From positions 1,785,501 through 1,849,500 of the forward strand of contig NZ_CP037951.1 of assembly GCF_004358445.1 (NCBI RefSeq): a stretch of 64,000 nucleotides of DNA, read 5' to 3'. The translations under genes and the position numbers were made by a program. The DNA comes from Parashewanella tropica (lineage in GTDB: Bacteria; Pseudomonadota; Gammaproteobacteria; Enterobacterales; Shewanellaceae). The notes under the pieces are model-generated. The model saw nothing but the letters and a program-made list of their open reading frames with translations. It ran no database searches and had not been told where the DNA came from. Shown piece after piece: positions 10,112 through 18,711 of the stretch. Each line of letters opens with the position of its first letter. Position 1 is the stretch's first letter.

Positions 10112-10776
10112 GGTTGGTTAAACTTATAACCTTGACCTCTAATGGTACTGATGGGGTTTTCTAATCCATGTAAAGCCAGTTTTTTTCTTAATCGGCTGAC
10201 CATCACTTCAATGGTATTTGGGTCACCTTCACGATCGGCATAAATAACATCTAACAGTCGGCGTTTGGTTACCACTTCATGATTATGACGCATTAAGTAC
10301 TCTAAAATAAGGTATTCAAAAGCGGTTACGTCAATGGTTGATCCACTCAAACTTACTTGTTTTGCAGCGAGATCTATTTCCAAATCTCCACTGGTGATCA
10401 AAGGCTTAACAAAACCAGCACTTCTTCGAACCAAAGCATCTAATCTTGCCACCAATTCTTCTTTTTGAAATGGTTTGACGAGATAGTCATCAGCACCTGC
10501 ATTGAGACCTTCGACTTTATCTTTCCAATGCATCCGAGCTGTTAAGATGAGAATCGGGGCTTTTAAATCATCATCTCTGAGCTTTTTAATGAGATTAATA
10601 CCATCGAAATCGGGTAAACCTATATCAATAATTGCGATATCTATCGGGTAATTTATCGCTTGGTAGTGGCCTTCTTTTGCATTTAAGGCAACTTGAACCT
10701 GATTTCCTAGCTCTGAGAGCTGAACTTTAAGATGATGTGATAAAAGTGGATCATCTTCTACAACCAATATCCGCAT
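10102..10776 (-). CDS. phoP: OmpR-family response regulator, PhoP-like
   Basis: A 224-residue DNA-binding response regulator. The receiver domain has acidic residues E7-D8-D9, phospho-acceptor D51 in IIDIGLPDFDG and the conserved lysine in LVKPF. The C-terminal winged-helix domain ends STIRGQGYKF. The start MRILVVEDDPLLSHHLKVQL closely resembles E. coli PhoP; the open frame extends eight codons further upstream but ATG at 10776 gives the family N terminus. It is the first gene of the pair, with a perfect palindrome just upstream that could be an operator. Confidence 0.88.
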   Translation of the reverse strand: MRILVVEDDPLLSHHLKVQLSELGNQVQVALNAKEGHYQAINYPIDIAIIDIGLPDFDGINLIKKLRDDDLKAPILILTARMHWKDKVEGLNAGADDYLVKPFQKEELVARLDALVRRSAGFVKPLITSGDLEIDLAAKQVSLSGSTIDVTAFEYLILEYLMRHNHEVVTKRRLLDVIYADREGDPNTIEVMVSRLRKKLALHGLENPISTIRGQGYKFNQPCN

Positions 10777-10798
10777 TGTTATCTTCCAATAGTAAATC

Positions 10799-10821
10799 AA
10801 ATATCAATTCAATTGATATTT
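10799..10821. promoter_or_regulatory. Perfect 23-bp palindrome upstream of phoP
   Basis: AAATATCAATT and AATTGATATTT flank a single central C, 22 bases before the phoP start codon and in the divergent space with nadE. It is not the PhoP direct-repeat box of enterobacteria. The TTGAT half-sites point outward, so it is not an FNR-type site either. It is probably an operator for a dimeric regulator, or a leader hairpin; which one is unknown. Confidence 0.5.
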
Positions 10822-10974
10822 ACCTAAGCAAAAGAAAAGTGATGTATTTTTGTACGTCAGAATGTTTTATATACAAAATAGGGTTCGGTTGGAAGTAAAA
10901 ATTGACTACTTTTAATCTTAAATAAATGTTAGATTTCAGGTCTCTTTTTTAGTTTCGTAATTTTTGGAGCAAGT

Positions 10975-11823
10975 GTGAAGGCACAGATCATTGAGGAAAT
11001 GAAGGTTCAACCTCAAATCGATTCAGAACAAGAAGTTCAGCGTAGAGTAGGGTTTATTAAGACAATGTTGCTTAATTCTGGCTGTAAAAGTGTCGTTCTT
11101 GGGATCAGTGGCGGTGTCGATTCATCTCTAGCAGGACGTCTTTGTCAGTTAGCTGTTGAGCAACTGAATGATGAACAAAAATTTAATCAATATCAGTTTT
11201 TCGCAGTCCGTTTACCTTACAAAATTCAAAAAGATGAGGATGAAGCTCAATTGGCCTGCCAATTTATTCAACCTTCTCAGCAAGTGACTGTGAATATTGC
11301 TTATGGTGCAGATGGCATTCATTCAGAAGTACTAGCAAGCTTAGAAAATGCCAATGTAAATGTTGATGACGGAATCAATATTGATTTTGTAAAAGGTAAC
11401 GTGAAAGCTCGCCAACGTATGATCGCGCAATATGAAATTGCGGGTCTGGTAAACGGTTTAGTTGTTGGTACGGATCACAGTGCCGAAAACATCACAGGTT
11501 TTTATACCAAGTGGGGGGATGGTGCTTGTGATTTAGCGCCTTTATTTGGGTTAAGTAAACGCCAAGTTCGTCAACTAGCAAGCTATTTAGGCGCTCCAGA
11601 TCTCTTGGTAAATAAAGCTCCTACTGCTGATTTAGAGGAAGACAAGCCTCAATTAGCTGATGAAGTTGCATTAGGTTTAACCTACGATCAAATCGATGAC
11701 TTTTTAGAAGGTAAACACGTTAGTTCTGATGTAGAAGAAACCTTGATTGGAATTTATAAAAGAACCCAACATAAGCGAAAAGCCATTCCTACCATATACG
11801 ATAACTATACTCATGATACCTGA
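10975..11823 (+). CDS. nadE: NH3-dependent NAD synthetase
   Basis: Amidates deamido-NAD to NAD using ammonia and ATP, the last step of NAD synthesis. The 282-residue protein has the PP-loop [13 protein letters not shown] near residue 43, [19 protein letters not shown] and the HKRK C-terminal region of the bacterial homodimeric form. It lacks the glutaminase domain of longer enzymes. The start is GTG with TTGGAG six bases upstream. The last residues THDT and the stop codon are read from the left end of repeat element C, so the natural C terminus has probably been altered by the insertion. Confidence 0.93.
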   Translation: MKAQIIEEMKVQPQIDSEQEVQRRVGFIKTMLLNSGCKSVVLGISGGVDSSLAGRLCQLAVEQLNDEQKFNQYQFFAVRLPYKIQKDEDEAQLACQFIQPSQQVTVNIAYGADGIHSEVLASLENANVNVDDGINIDFVKGNVKARQRMIAQYEIAGLVNGLVVGTDHSAENITGFYTKWGDGACDLAPLFGLSKRQVRQLASYLGAPDLLVNKAPTADLEEDKPQLADEVALGLTYDQIDDFLEGKHVSSDVEETLIGIYKRTQHKRKAIPTIYDNYTHDT

Positions 11824-12118
11824 AGATGCAGGATTTCAGCGAGAATACTTTTTATTAAGAGTATTGCCATTTAGGCAAGTTAGTTATCCGCGGTAAACGC
11901 AGTAACGACAGTTTTGTATGTCGGTCATAGTTAGTCTATTTCAAGGGTAAGTATCGCAGAATAAATGGCAATTAAACTCGCACGGAGTGGGCTTTTCAGC
12001 GTTGATTCTTCTTTGTTGTGAAAGCTTAAATTAGCCCGCTATTTCTGCGCTTTCACGCCTCGAATAATGCAACGCTGAATAAGCCCTGAAAGTTGCACCT
12101 TCAAGTATCATGGGTATA
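11806..12118. repeat. Family C inverted-repeat element (313 bp) with nested hairpin
   Basis: The ends form roughly 34-bp inverted repeats with few mismatches: the left end begins TATACTCATGATACCTGAAG, the right end read on the other strand begins TATACCCATGATACTTGAAG. Inside lies a second inverted repeat (GGGCTTTTCAGCGTTG at 11989-12004 against 12070-12086) and within that a GTGAAAGC/GCTTTCAC pair (12018-12025, 12049-12056). The element covers the nadE stop codon and ends four bases before the DUF2919 start. There is no coding capacity. It fills the whole nadE-DUF2919 gap. Confidence 0.8.
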
Positions 12119-12122
12119 TAAC

Positions 12123-12596
12123 GTGCTAGATTTTTCTCATATTCGTTGGCTTGATGATAAAGGGCGGGTAAAACCGCCTTTAACTTTGTATATCGTTTTG
12201 GCTTTTTTGGCTAGATCATGGTGTGTTTTTGCCATGTCATTGACTCAATCTGGTCAACGTGATGTTTTAGTAAAACTCTTTTATCCTGAAAAAACTGACT
12301 TCATTTCGGGCTTGGTTGCAGGCTCTATTGCGGTTGTGATTTTTTTTCTGATTACTTTTGAACGAAGAGGCAAGCCAACGTTTCTTATTCCACTATTTAA
12401 ACGGATTAAATGGGGACTATTTGTTACCTTAGTCGCAGAAGTTTATCTCATATATGTCAAACTATCCCATTTACAGTTTCAGTTTAGTTGGCAAAGCGGT
12501 TTGGAAGTTTTAGGGCTCTTTTGGTGTTGGCTGTTCATCATTAAATCACAACATTTAGAGTATTATGTCAAAAACTGGACACTCGACAGAGAATAG
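12123..12596 (+). CDS. DUF2919 family membrane protein (YfeZ-like)
   Basis: A 157-residue integral membrane protein with about four hydrophobic helices and the family hallmark near the N terminus, KPPLTLYIVLAFLARSW. Function is unknown. The open frame extends upstream into repeat element C to a TTG at 12093. GTG 12123 gives the normal N terminus MLDFSHIRWLDDKG, with only a weak GGGT as ribosome-binding region, and that lies inside the repeat's end. A 9-bp hairpin (12587-12595 with 12600-12608) overlaps its stop codon. Confidence 0.72.
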   Translation: MLDFSHIRWLDDKGRVKPPLTLYIVLAFLARSWCVFAMSLTQSGQRDVLVKLFYPEKTDFISGLVAGSIAVVIFFLITFERRGKPTFLIPLFKRIKWGLFVTLVAEVYLIYVKLSHLQFQFSWQSGLEVLGLFWCWLFIIKSQHLEYYVKNWTLDRE

Positions 12597-12658
12597 CGGT
12601 ATTCTCTGCAACTGTTTATACAGAATAACGTATTCAATTTTTGTATACCTCATAATGG

Positions 12659-13879
12659 ATGTGGTTTTTTGGCATGCCGAATTTAGTAAAAATTCCCGTT
12701 TCTGACGTTCAATTAGGGATGAAGGTAAAGATCCCTACATCATGGAAAGACCATCCTTTTTTTAGAAGCAGTATTTGGATAAAAACCAATAAAGAACTCC
12801 AAGTTATTAAAGGCTTAGGCTTACCTTATGTGTATTTGCTTGAAGGACACTATCAAGTCACAGAACAAGTTCAAAAACCTGAGGAACTCAGTGTTCAGGG
12901 TAAAGAGTCATATTCTGAGCAAAGCATTTTTGACCACAGTAAAGAAATTAAACAAGCCATTCATAAAAGCCAGAAAAGATTTTCGTTTAATATAAATGAA
13001 AACCAAGTCATTCATAGTAAGTTACTTACTGATCCCGATGGCGCTTATCGTCTTTCAGCTGGGGTTGCAGACCAACTTTATCAACACCTGACAGAGACAG
13101 AGGATACACACCTTTGTACGGTTAAAAAGCCTGAGTCTCATAGAGATGTGAGTCAGCATTGTGTATCTGTTGCTGTGATTTCTATGCTGTTGGCTAAAGT
13201 CATAGGCTTGAGTGAAGAACAAATAAGAGATGTTGCTCAAGGGGCGTTAGTACATGATTATGGAAAAAGTAAGGTCCCAGATAGTATTGTTAGGAAAACA
13301 GGTGAACTTACGAACAGTGAAAAGAACTTTCTCAACTTACACCCAACCTACGGCGTTAATATCTTAAAGCCACAGGGTGTTTGGTCTGAAGCGGTATTGA
13401 GTATTGTTGGATCACATCACGAATTTATTGATGGCAGTGGTTTTCCCAAGCAGTTAAAAGGAAAACAAATCCCAATAACAACTCAGGTTGTCAGTCTTGC
13501 AAATGAGTTTGAAAACTTATTAAACGACTCGAGATTCAGCTCATCAAAACTGGCGCTGGGTTATCTTTACAAGAACGGTTCGAAACGACACGATCCTGAA
13601 TTATTGGCAGCGTTAATTAAAACAATTGGAGTCTTCCCACCAGGCACAATAGTCAAGTTGCAAGACGGGTGTTTTGCAAAGGTTTTAGTTAATAAAAACC
13701 ATAGCAATTTCCCTGATGTTTTAAGCTGCACTGAATCAGGCTCAAAAGCAAAAATGCGATGTTTAGAAGATGAGCAAGTGGCTATTGATAGCGTGGTAAA
13801 TAAAGGAGAGTTACCAGAAAATGTTCTTCAAGCACTGGGTGGCGATCAGGCTGTAAGTTTTTATTTTTGTTCAGAGTAA
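12659..13879 (+). CDS. HD-GYP-type phosphodiesterase-like protein with N-terminal DUF3391
   Basis: A 406-residue cytoplasmic protein. The N terminus (PNLVKIPVSDVQLGMKV to about residue 120) fits DUF3391, usual in front of HD-GYP domains. The HD-GYP region from about 160 to 300 has the metal-binding ALVHDYGKSKVPDSIV and HHEFIDGSGFP. The family signature is HHExxDGxGYP, so the GYP tyrosine is phenylalanine here. Such proteins hydrolyse cyclic di-GMP. Start ATG 12659 has little ribosome-binding sequence; ATG 12674 is an alternative. It leads a close-packed run with the next two genes. Confidence 0.85.
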   Translation: MWFFGMPNLVKIPVSDVQLGMKVKIPTSWKDHPFFRSSIWIKTNKELQVIKGLGLPYVYLLEGHYQVTEQVQKPEELSVQGKESYSEQSIFDHSKEIKQAIHKSQKRFSFNINENQVIHSKLLTDPDGAYRLSAGVADQLYQHLTETEDTHLCTVKKPESHRDVSQHCVSVAVISMLLAKVIGLSEEQIRDVAQGALVHDYGKSKVPDSIVRKTGELTNSEKNFLNLHPTYGVNILKPQGVWSEAVLSIVGSHHEFIDGSGFPKQLKGKQIPITTQVVSLANEFENLLNDSRFSSSKLALGYLYKNGSKRHDPELLAALIKTIGVFPPGTIVKLQDGCFAKVLVNKNHSNFPDVLSCTESGSKAKMRCLEDEQVAIDSVVNKGELPENVLQALGGDQAVSFYFCSE

Positions 13880-13892
13880 TAAGAGAATCTTC

Positions 13893-14711
13893 ATGAATCA
13901 AAAAGTTACTATCATTGGCTGTGGTTGGTTTGGTTTTCCTTTAGCTAAGCATTTACTGGAATTAGGCTTTCAAGTTTCTGCAAGTAAACGCGAAGCTTCA
14001 TCACTAGAATCACTTAAAGATGAAGGTATCAAAGCTTTTACTTTGGATTTAGAGCAAGAACTGACTGGTACTGTTGAAACTATTGCTCCTTTTTTACAAT
14101 CGGAATACCTTATTGTTACCGTGCCTCCAAGGTTGAGAAGGCAAACATCATCGACTTTTTTATCTCAGTTAAAAAAGCTAATGCAGATTATTGACGTTGA
14201 ACAGTACAACAAAATCGTCTTTACTAGCTCAACATCTGTTTATCCTGATATTGATAAAATAATGGTCGAAGAAGACGCTACATCGCATTCTGAATCAAGC
14301 GAAACCATGTTGGCAGCTGAAGATTTATTTTTAAAGCATAATAATGGCTATGTTTTGCGATTCTCCGGTTTAATGGGGCCTCAACGGCCACCGGGTCGTT
14401 TTTTTGCAGGCAAAACTCAAATTCCCGCTGGTGATAAGGTGGTGAACTTAGTTCATCAAACTGATTGTATTCAGGCGATGGTTTCTTTGTTAACAGCTGA
14501 TTCAGCTAGTAAAGTTTATAATGTATGTTCACCTCATCATCCATCTCGTAGCGAATTTTATACACAAGCTACTCGTGAGTTGGGGGTTGAGTTACCTGAA
14601 TTCCTAAATGATGGTGTTCATGGAAAAGAGGTGAGTGGATCTAAAATTAGTTGTGAATTGGGATTTTCATATCAGTTTGATGATCTATTTGTCGCACTTA
14701 AAGCTTGTTGA
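13893..14711 (+). CDS. NAD(P)-binding epimerase/dehydratase-like protein (YeeZ type)
   Basis: A 272-residue Rossmann-fold protein starting KVTIIGCGWFGFPLAKHLLELG, the dinucleotide-binding glycine motif of the atypical extended SDR/YeeZ-like group. It continues with KIVFTSSTSVYP and the sugar-epimerase-like FSGLMGPQRPPGRFF and NLVHQTDCI. There is no clear YxxxK, so catalysis is uncertain. It lies 13 bases after the HD-GYP gene and is followed at once by the DsbA-like gene, whose ribosome-binding site begins just past its stop. Confidence 0.75.
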   Translation: MNQKVTIIGCGWFGFPLAKHLLELGFQVSASKREASSLESLKDEGIKAFTLDLEQELTGTVETIAPFLQSEYLIVTVPPRLRRQTSSTFLSQLKKLMQIIDVEQYNKIVFTSSTSVYPDIDKIMVEEDATSHSESSETMLAAEDLFLKHNNGYVLRFSGLMGPQRPPGRFFAGKTQIPAGDKVVNLVHQTDCIQAMVSLLTADSASKVYNVCSPHHPSRSEFYTQATRELGVELPEFLNDGVHGKEVSGSKISCELGFSYQFDDLFVALKAC

Positions 14712-14725
14712 TTAAGGGGAATATT

Positions 14726-15346
14726 GTGATAAAAAAGCTCTATGCATCTATTTTTATTTGTGCATTTTCTTTTTTGTGTAATCAAGCGTTAGCTGCTAAT
14801 TACGTAGAAGGTAAAGACTATACTAAAGTTGAGGGTTTCCCAGAAACCCATAAGCCTGTGGTAAGAGAGTTTTTCTCATACAACTGTCCTCACTGTTATC
14901 ATGCTGAGCCTAGCGTTGAAAAAATGGCTACGATGTTGAAGGGTAAGGTGGCGTTTGTTCGTACTCCGGTAGGAGCAGGGCGTCCGAGTTGGATATTAGG
15001 GCAAGAAGCGTATTATGTGGCGCAAAAGCTTAGAATTACTAATCAAGTGCATAGCCAAATTTTTCATTACATTCATGAAGAAGCAGGGCCATTTACTTCA
15101 GCCTCTCAACTTAGAGCATTTTTTATAACTCAAGGGGTTAAAGGTGCTGAGTTTGATAAGGTATACAACTCTCCTGAAAAGAAATCAGCGTTTAGCGAAT
15201 ACGGCATTCAGGTGCAGCTCTCAGGTATTAGTGGTGTACCTACATTTTTAATTAATGGCATTTATGAAGTCAATCCGAGTGGAAAGTCAGCTTCTGAGCT
15301 AGTGGCCATTGTCAATTATTTAGTGAAGTTAAAGCCTAAAAAATGA
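14726..15346 (+). CDS. dsbA: DsbA-like periplasmic thiol:disulfide oxidoreductase
   Basis: A 206-residue exported protein. A signal peptide (IKKLYASIFICAFSFLCNQALA) is followed by a thioredoxin-fold domain with the CPHC active site in FFSYNCPHCYHAEP and the cis-proline loop SGVPTF. DsbA introduces disulfides into secreted proteins and is reoxidised by DsbB. GTG 14726 is chosen because AAGGGGA lies five bases upstream; the open frame starts earlier, overlapping the previous gene. The MIKKLYAS start gives a normal basic n-region. It is likely co-transcribed with the two genes before it. Confidence 0.9.
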   Translation: MIKKLYASIFICAFSFLCNQALAANYVEGKDYTKVEGFPETHKPVVREFFSYNCPHCYHAEPSVEKMATMLKGKVAFVRTPVGAGRPSWILGQEAYYVAQKLRITNQVHSQIFHYIHEEAGPFTSASQLRAFFITQGVKGAEFDKVYNSPEKKSAFSEYGIQVQLSGISGVPTFLINGIYEVNPSGKSASELVAIVNYLVKLKPKK

Positions 15347-15350
15347 GTGT

Positions 15351-15381
15351 GATGCCTAATCGAAAAAATCGACTAGGCATC
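15351..15381. terminator. Hairpin between convergent dsbA and ankyrin gene
   Basis: GATGCCTAATCGA pairs with TCGACTAGGCATC (one mismatch) around an A-rich loop, five bases after the dsbA stop. There is no strong T tract on the plus strand. On the minus strand a short T run follows after a gap. It is probably a bidirectional terminator. Confidence 0.5.
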
Positions 15382-15394
15382 AAAAATTTCAAGT

Positions 15395-17473
15395 TTAACT
15401 GTCTTCTTCCTCATTACTTGTTTGCATATCCACCAAAGATATACCTTCCTCAGTTGATAGTGGAAGTTTCCCTGTTTCTGCCAGTGTAAGTTTTTCTTGT
15501 TCTTCATCAGGAAGTTCTTTGGGAACACTTGCCCATGCTTCAGACTCTTCTTCATCAAATTTATTCCAATCTTTGCTTTTTTCAACGGCTTTTACCTGCG
15601 CAGAAACTGTTCTTCGGTATGCTGCCATAAACTGCCTTGCAACTAATGGAGAGAGCTTTGAATTTAAAACTTGGAAGGTCGTCTTTTTCCCAAGTTGTGC
15701 TTCAAAAGCATCGGTATCATGCTCTCTAAAACAAGAAGCAAATAAAAGTATGCATATTCTTTCGGCTCTATCGGCTTGTGAGCTAAGCTCTGTAGCAGTT
15801 AAAACAATGGCACTTTTACCGTCTTTTATATTGGTTAGCTCGGCAGGAATACTAAGTAAACAAGTTATGATTTTTAAATGCTCATTAATCGAATGCGGGC
15901 CTTTTGTTATTGCCCTAGCTATTATGTAGCCTGGCACTCTCATTCCGGCATCTTTCATTGCAGCTATGCATCTACTTATGGTGCTATATTCATGATTTAT
16001 TGTGGCGACATTTAGAACCTCACAGACTTTTTCTTTGAATGCATCTTCAGGTAAATATTTAAAGAGTTGATGCATGGCTTCGATATTGTCTGCAGCTTGA
16101 GCCTCTTTATACAATTCATTGATTACCGCCTTTCGCTCTTCTTCATCGTCAAATTTGATATTTGCTTCCAAAAAGCTTTTTAGTAATTTCACGTGGCTTT
16201 TCTTTCTTGCTGCTAGGATAGCCGGGCTTAGACCTGTTTTGTTTTTTATAAATGGATCAGCGCCATTTAATATTAATGTTTGATTTATTGCATTGCTGGG
16301 TGATGTTTCAACACTTAAAAATAAAGGTGTGCAACCATTGTTATCACGTTTATTTACGTCAGCATGGTGCTTCAACAACGAGGAAGCGCACTGAGTGTTC
16401 GGAAAAAGCGCAACCAAATGTAATGCAGTACGACCGTTTGAATCGAGGGTGTCAACTTCTACTCCGCTTTGCAGTAAATACTCCACAATTTGATGATGCC
16501 TAAGTGTGCAGGCTTGTTGCAGAGGCATAAAGCCATCTGCTGACTTGAGTTCTTTATTTGCGCCTGCCTCACATAACTCTTTAACTCGTTCAAGTTTATT
16601 TAAACTTATCATTAGGTGGAGTGCTGTATTACCTTGTGCATTTTTTATGTCTAGATCTTGAGGGCGACATGACCTCAACAGTGTAGGTAATTGTGCGTGA
16701 AATTCTAGAGTACAAGCTAAATGCAGAGCAGTATTACCATCAACATCTTTCAATACTGGTCTTGCTCCAGCATCTGTGAGTAATTTAGTGATTGGTAGAT
16801 GGTTTACCATTACTGTTATATGTAAAGGTGTATACCTTTTAGTATTAAAATCCTTGAATAAGTACTTTAGATTGTGTCCCCAAAAAGGTTTTTTTACATC
16901 ATTATGACAATCGCCCAGTTTATGTTCTGGGCGATTTTCGCAAGGGGACGTTCGATAAAAGGCCATTTCGAAGCCTTTTTCTTGGTCAGCGTCGCTTTCT
17001 TTGACAGGGAAATTACCTTTGTATACAAAGCAGGTGAGATTTATTCCAACTTCTAAATATGAGTGAACCTTATCAGTATCTTTGCGTAATATAGCCTGTA
17101 GAAACTTGTTTCCGAGAACTTCCATATTCAACTCTTGATCTAGATATTTTGCTGCTTTGTCCTCAAGAGATTTAAACATAATTGAGTCGCTGTCTAAGTG
17201 TGTAACTCTCCAGCATTTACCAAAATTCTGTTGGTGCTCAATATAAACAGGAATCGTAGACGTCTGTGGTCTAAGGCTTTTAGGCTGATGTTGATGGAAC
17301 TGGATAATGACAGTATGATTCCTTAGACATACTGTTGTTAGGTGTGATAGAGCAATAGAAACGCCATATTCATGATCGTTACCTTCTAATACAAATGCAT
17401 CTTGCCCTTTGTCGTAGCTTATAACCAGCGCTGTTCCTAGCTGATATGCTTGATTATGTGTCAATGCTGCCAT
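15395..17473 (-). CDS. Ankyrin-repeat protein
   Basis: A 692-residue protein with no signal peptide or membrane helix. An unrecognised N-terminal region (1-210) is followed by about seven ankyrin repeats (roughly 210-440), for example YTPLHITVMVNHLPITKLL, GNTALHLACTL, GNTALHLMISL and GRTALHLVALF. A helical region to about 640 and an acidic, Glu-rich tail complete it. Ankyrin repeats bind proteins; large examples in gammaproteobacteria associated with hosts are often secreted effectors, but nothing here shows a secretion signal or system. It is divergent from the LRAT-like gene. Function unknown. Confidence 0.85.
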   Translation of the reverse strand: MAALTHNQAYQLGTALVISYDKGQDAFVLEGNDHEYGVSIALSHLTTVCLRNHTVIIQFHQHQPKSLRPQTSTIPVYIEHQQNFGKCWRVTHLDSDSIMFKSLEDKAAKYLDQELNMEVLGNKFLQAILRKDTDKVHSYLEVGINLTCFVYKGNFPVKESDADQEKGFEMAFYRTSPCENRPEHKLGDCHNDVKKPFWGHNLKYLFKDFNTKRYTPLHITVMVNHLPITKLLTDAGARPVLKDVDGNTALHLACTLEFHAQLPTLLRSCRPQDLDIKNAQGNTALHLMISLNKLERVKELCEAGANKELKSADGFMPLQQACTLRHHQIVEYLLQSGVEVDTLDSNGRTALHLVALFPNTQCASSLLKHHADVNKRDNNGCTPLFLSVETSPSNAINQTLILNGADPFIKNKTGLSPAILAARKKSHVKLLKSFLEANIKFDDEEERKAVINELYKEAQAADNIEAMHQLFKYLPEDAFKEKVCEVLNVATINHEYSTISRCIAAMKDAGMRVPGYIIARAITKGPHSINEHLKIITCLLSIPAELTNIKDGKSAIVLTATELSSQADRAERICILLFASCFREHDTDAFEAQLGKKTTFQVLNSKLSPLVARQFMAAYRRTVSAQVKAVEKSKDWNKFDEEESEAWASVPKELPDEEQEKLTLAETGKLPLSTEEGISLVDMQTSNEEEDS

Positions 17474-17657
17474 AAGACTAAATCTCTATGAATAAACGAT
17501 TATGAATTGACAAAATTAAGGGCAAATAATTGCATTAATTTTCTTTTATCAGTTGAGGTAATTAATTAAAAATACAAAAAAGGTTACATTTTAAGGCTTT
17601 AACCATTGCTGAATGGGAACTAGATTATTCCTATGGATTAAATTGCACGGAATCACT

Positions 17658-18224
17658 ATGCCGTTACCTTTATTTTTACTGGGCGGTGCTGTTAGCGCGA
17701 TAGTTTTGGCTGAATACAAACAGCAGAGAAAAGAAGCGTTAATCAATCGGTATTATCCTAGAGCTAACTCGAAGAAAGCTGAACTAAAATACTCCCCAAG
17801 CCTTATTCATTCTTCAAATACAAAAGTAAAGCCAATTGCAGGTGCTATGGTTTGTTGTCATGTTTACGGGCTAGTTTGTCATGTTGGGATTTGGTGTGAT
17901 GATGCAATAATCGAACTACATGGTTCAGGTTTGGTTCGTGTTGTATCACCTGAGCGTTTCTTAAAGCAGAGAAGCGGAGAAACTATTTATATCGCTTGTA
18001 ACTCTCAAGCGGAACCTTTGGCAAGTAAAATTGCGGCTAATAATGCTAAGGAGCTGATATTTAGCTTTAGAAAATATGATTTGATAGCAAATAATTGCTA
18101 CCGATTTACTTGGTTTTGTTTGAGTGGAGAAGAAGTAAAAATATCTAGCTTTACTGAACTTAACCAGCAATTAGCTAACTATTTTAAACAAGATATATAT
18201 TGGGATGAGCTAATTTATATATAG
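17658..18224 (+). CDS. LRAT/NlpC-P60-like protein with N-terminal membrane helix
   Basis: A 188-residue protein. A hydrophobic segment (PLPLFLLGGAVSAIVLAEY) anchors it, followed by a domain with the papain-like circularly permuted arrangement of LRAT-family proteins. A histidine strand YGLVCHVGIWCDDAIIELHG comes first and a cysteine later in IANNCYRFTW. These would be the catalytic His and Cys of an acyltransferase or peptidase. The frame is open from ATG 17613, but 17658 has GGA upstream and places the helix at the N terminus. The assignment rests on motif appearance only. It lies 139 bases from the divergent ankyrin gene. Confidence 0.6.
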   Translation: MPLPLFLLGGAVSAIVLAEYKQQRKEALINRYYPRANSKKAELKYSPSLIHSSNTKVKPIAGAMVCCHVYGLVCHVGIWCDDAIIELHGSGLVRVVSPERFLKQRSGETIYIACNSQAEPLASKIAANNAKELIFSFRKYDLIANNCYRFTWFCLSGEEVKISSFTELNQQLANYFKQDIYWDELIYI

Positions 18225-18227
18225 AAA

Positions 18228-18515
18228 TTACATCCCATCTTCTTCTGTCATTTCTTTAGGTTTTTTGTCTTTTAAGTCAAAGCCATCAAGTAGCAAAAGA
18301 ACATCTGCAATAGCTGCTTTTAATGTGGCGTGTTCTTTTGAGCTTTTACCTGTGCGGCGATGATGATTTGATTCGCTTAGAGTGATTTTATCAAGAATTG
18401 ATTCAAGTTCGACAGGGTCATTATTGTCTTGCAAGTCGATAGGGCGCTTGGCTTTTTTATTGTAGGCTTGTATTTCTTGCTCAAGGGTTTGTTGCGATTC
18501 TTTTAATCGTTTCAT
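18228..18515 (-). CDS. Small hydrophilic protein, unknown function
   Basis: A 95-residue charged protein, rich in Lys, Glu and Asp, mostly helical in appearance (KESQQTLEQEIQAYNKKAKR), with a basic patch HHRRTGKSSKEHATLK in the middle. No family is recognised. AGGGA lies about seven bases upstream of the ATG, supporting translation. It converges with the LRAT-like gene with a three-base gap. Real but uncharacterised. Confidence 0.6.
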   Translation of the reverse strand: MKRLKESQQTLEQEIQAYNKKAKRPIDLQDNNDPVELESILDKITLSESNHHRRTGKSSKEHATLKAAIADVLLLLDGFDLKDKKPKEMTEEDGM

Positions 18516-18671
18516 AGCTTATCCCTAATCTATTTTGAGTTGTTGTTTACCTCTACTTCTTTTATCCCAATTCACATTCAAGAAAAACCGTATTAAAACG
18601 CAAATTGGTATTACTGCATATCTTAAAAACTTTAGTTCAGAAATAATGTCTTATCAAGTATCACAAGTATT

Positions 18672-18698
18672 AAAAAGCCCTGATATTCAGGGCTTTTT
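18672..18698 (-). terminator. Terminator after the fabH-like gene
   Basis: A 12-bp stem, AAAAAGCCCTGA against TCAGGGCTTTTT with a three-base loop, has T runs on both sides. It lies 14 bases past the stop of the minus-strand fabH-like gene, so it most probably ends that transcript. Confidence 0.8.
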
Positions 18699-18711
18699 TA
18701 GAGTAGAATTT

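Noticed and set aside
10799-10821. Fnr box upstream of phoP
   Set aside because: The TTGAT half-sites face outward instead of inward, so the arrangement does not match.
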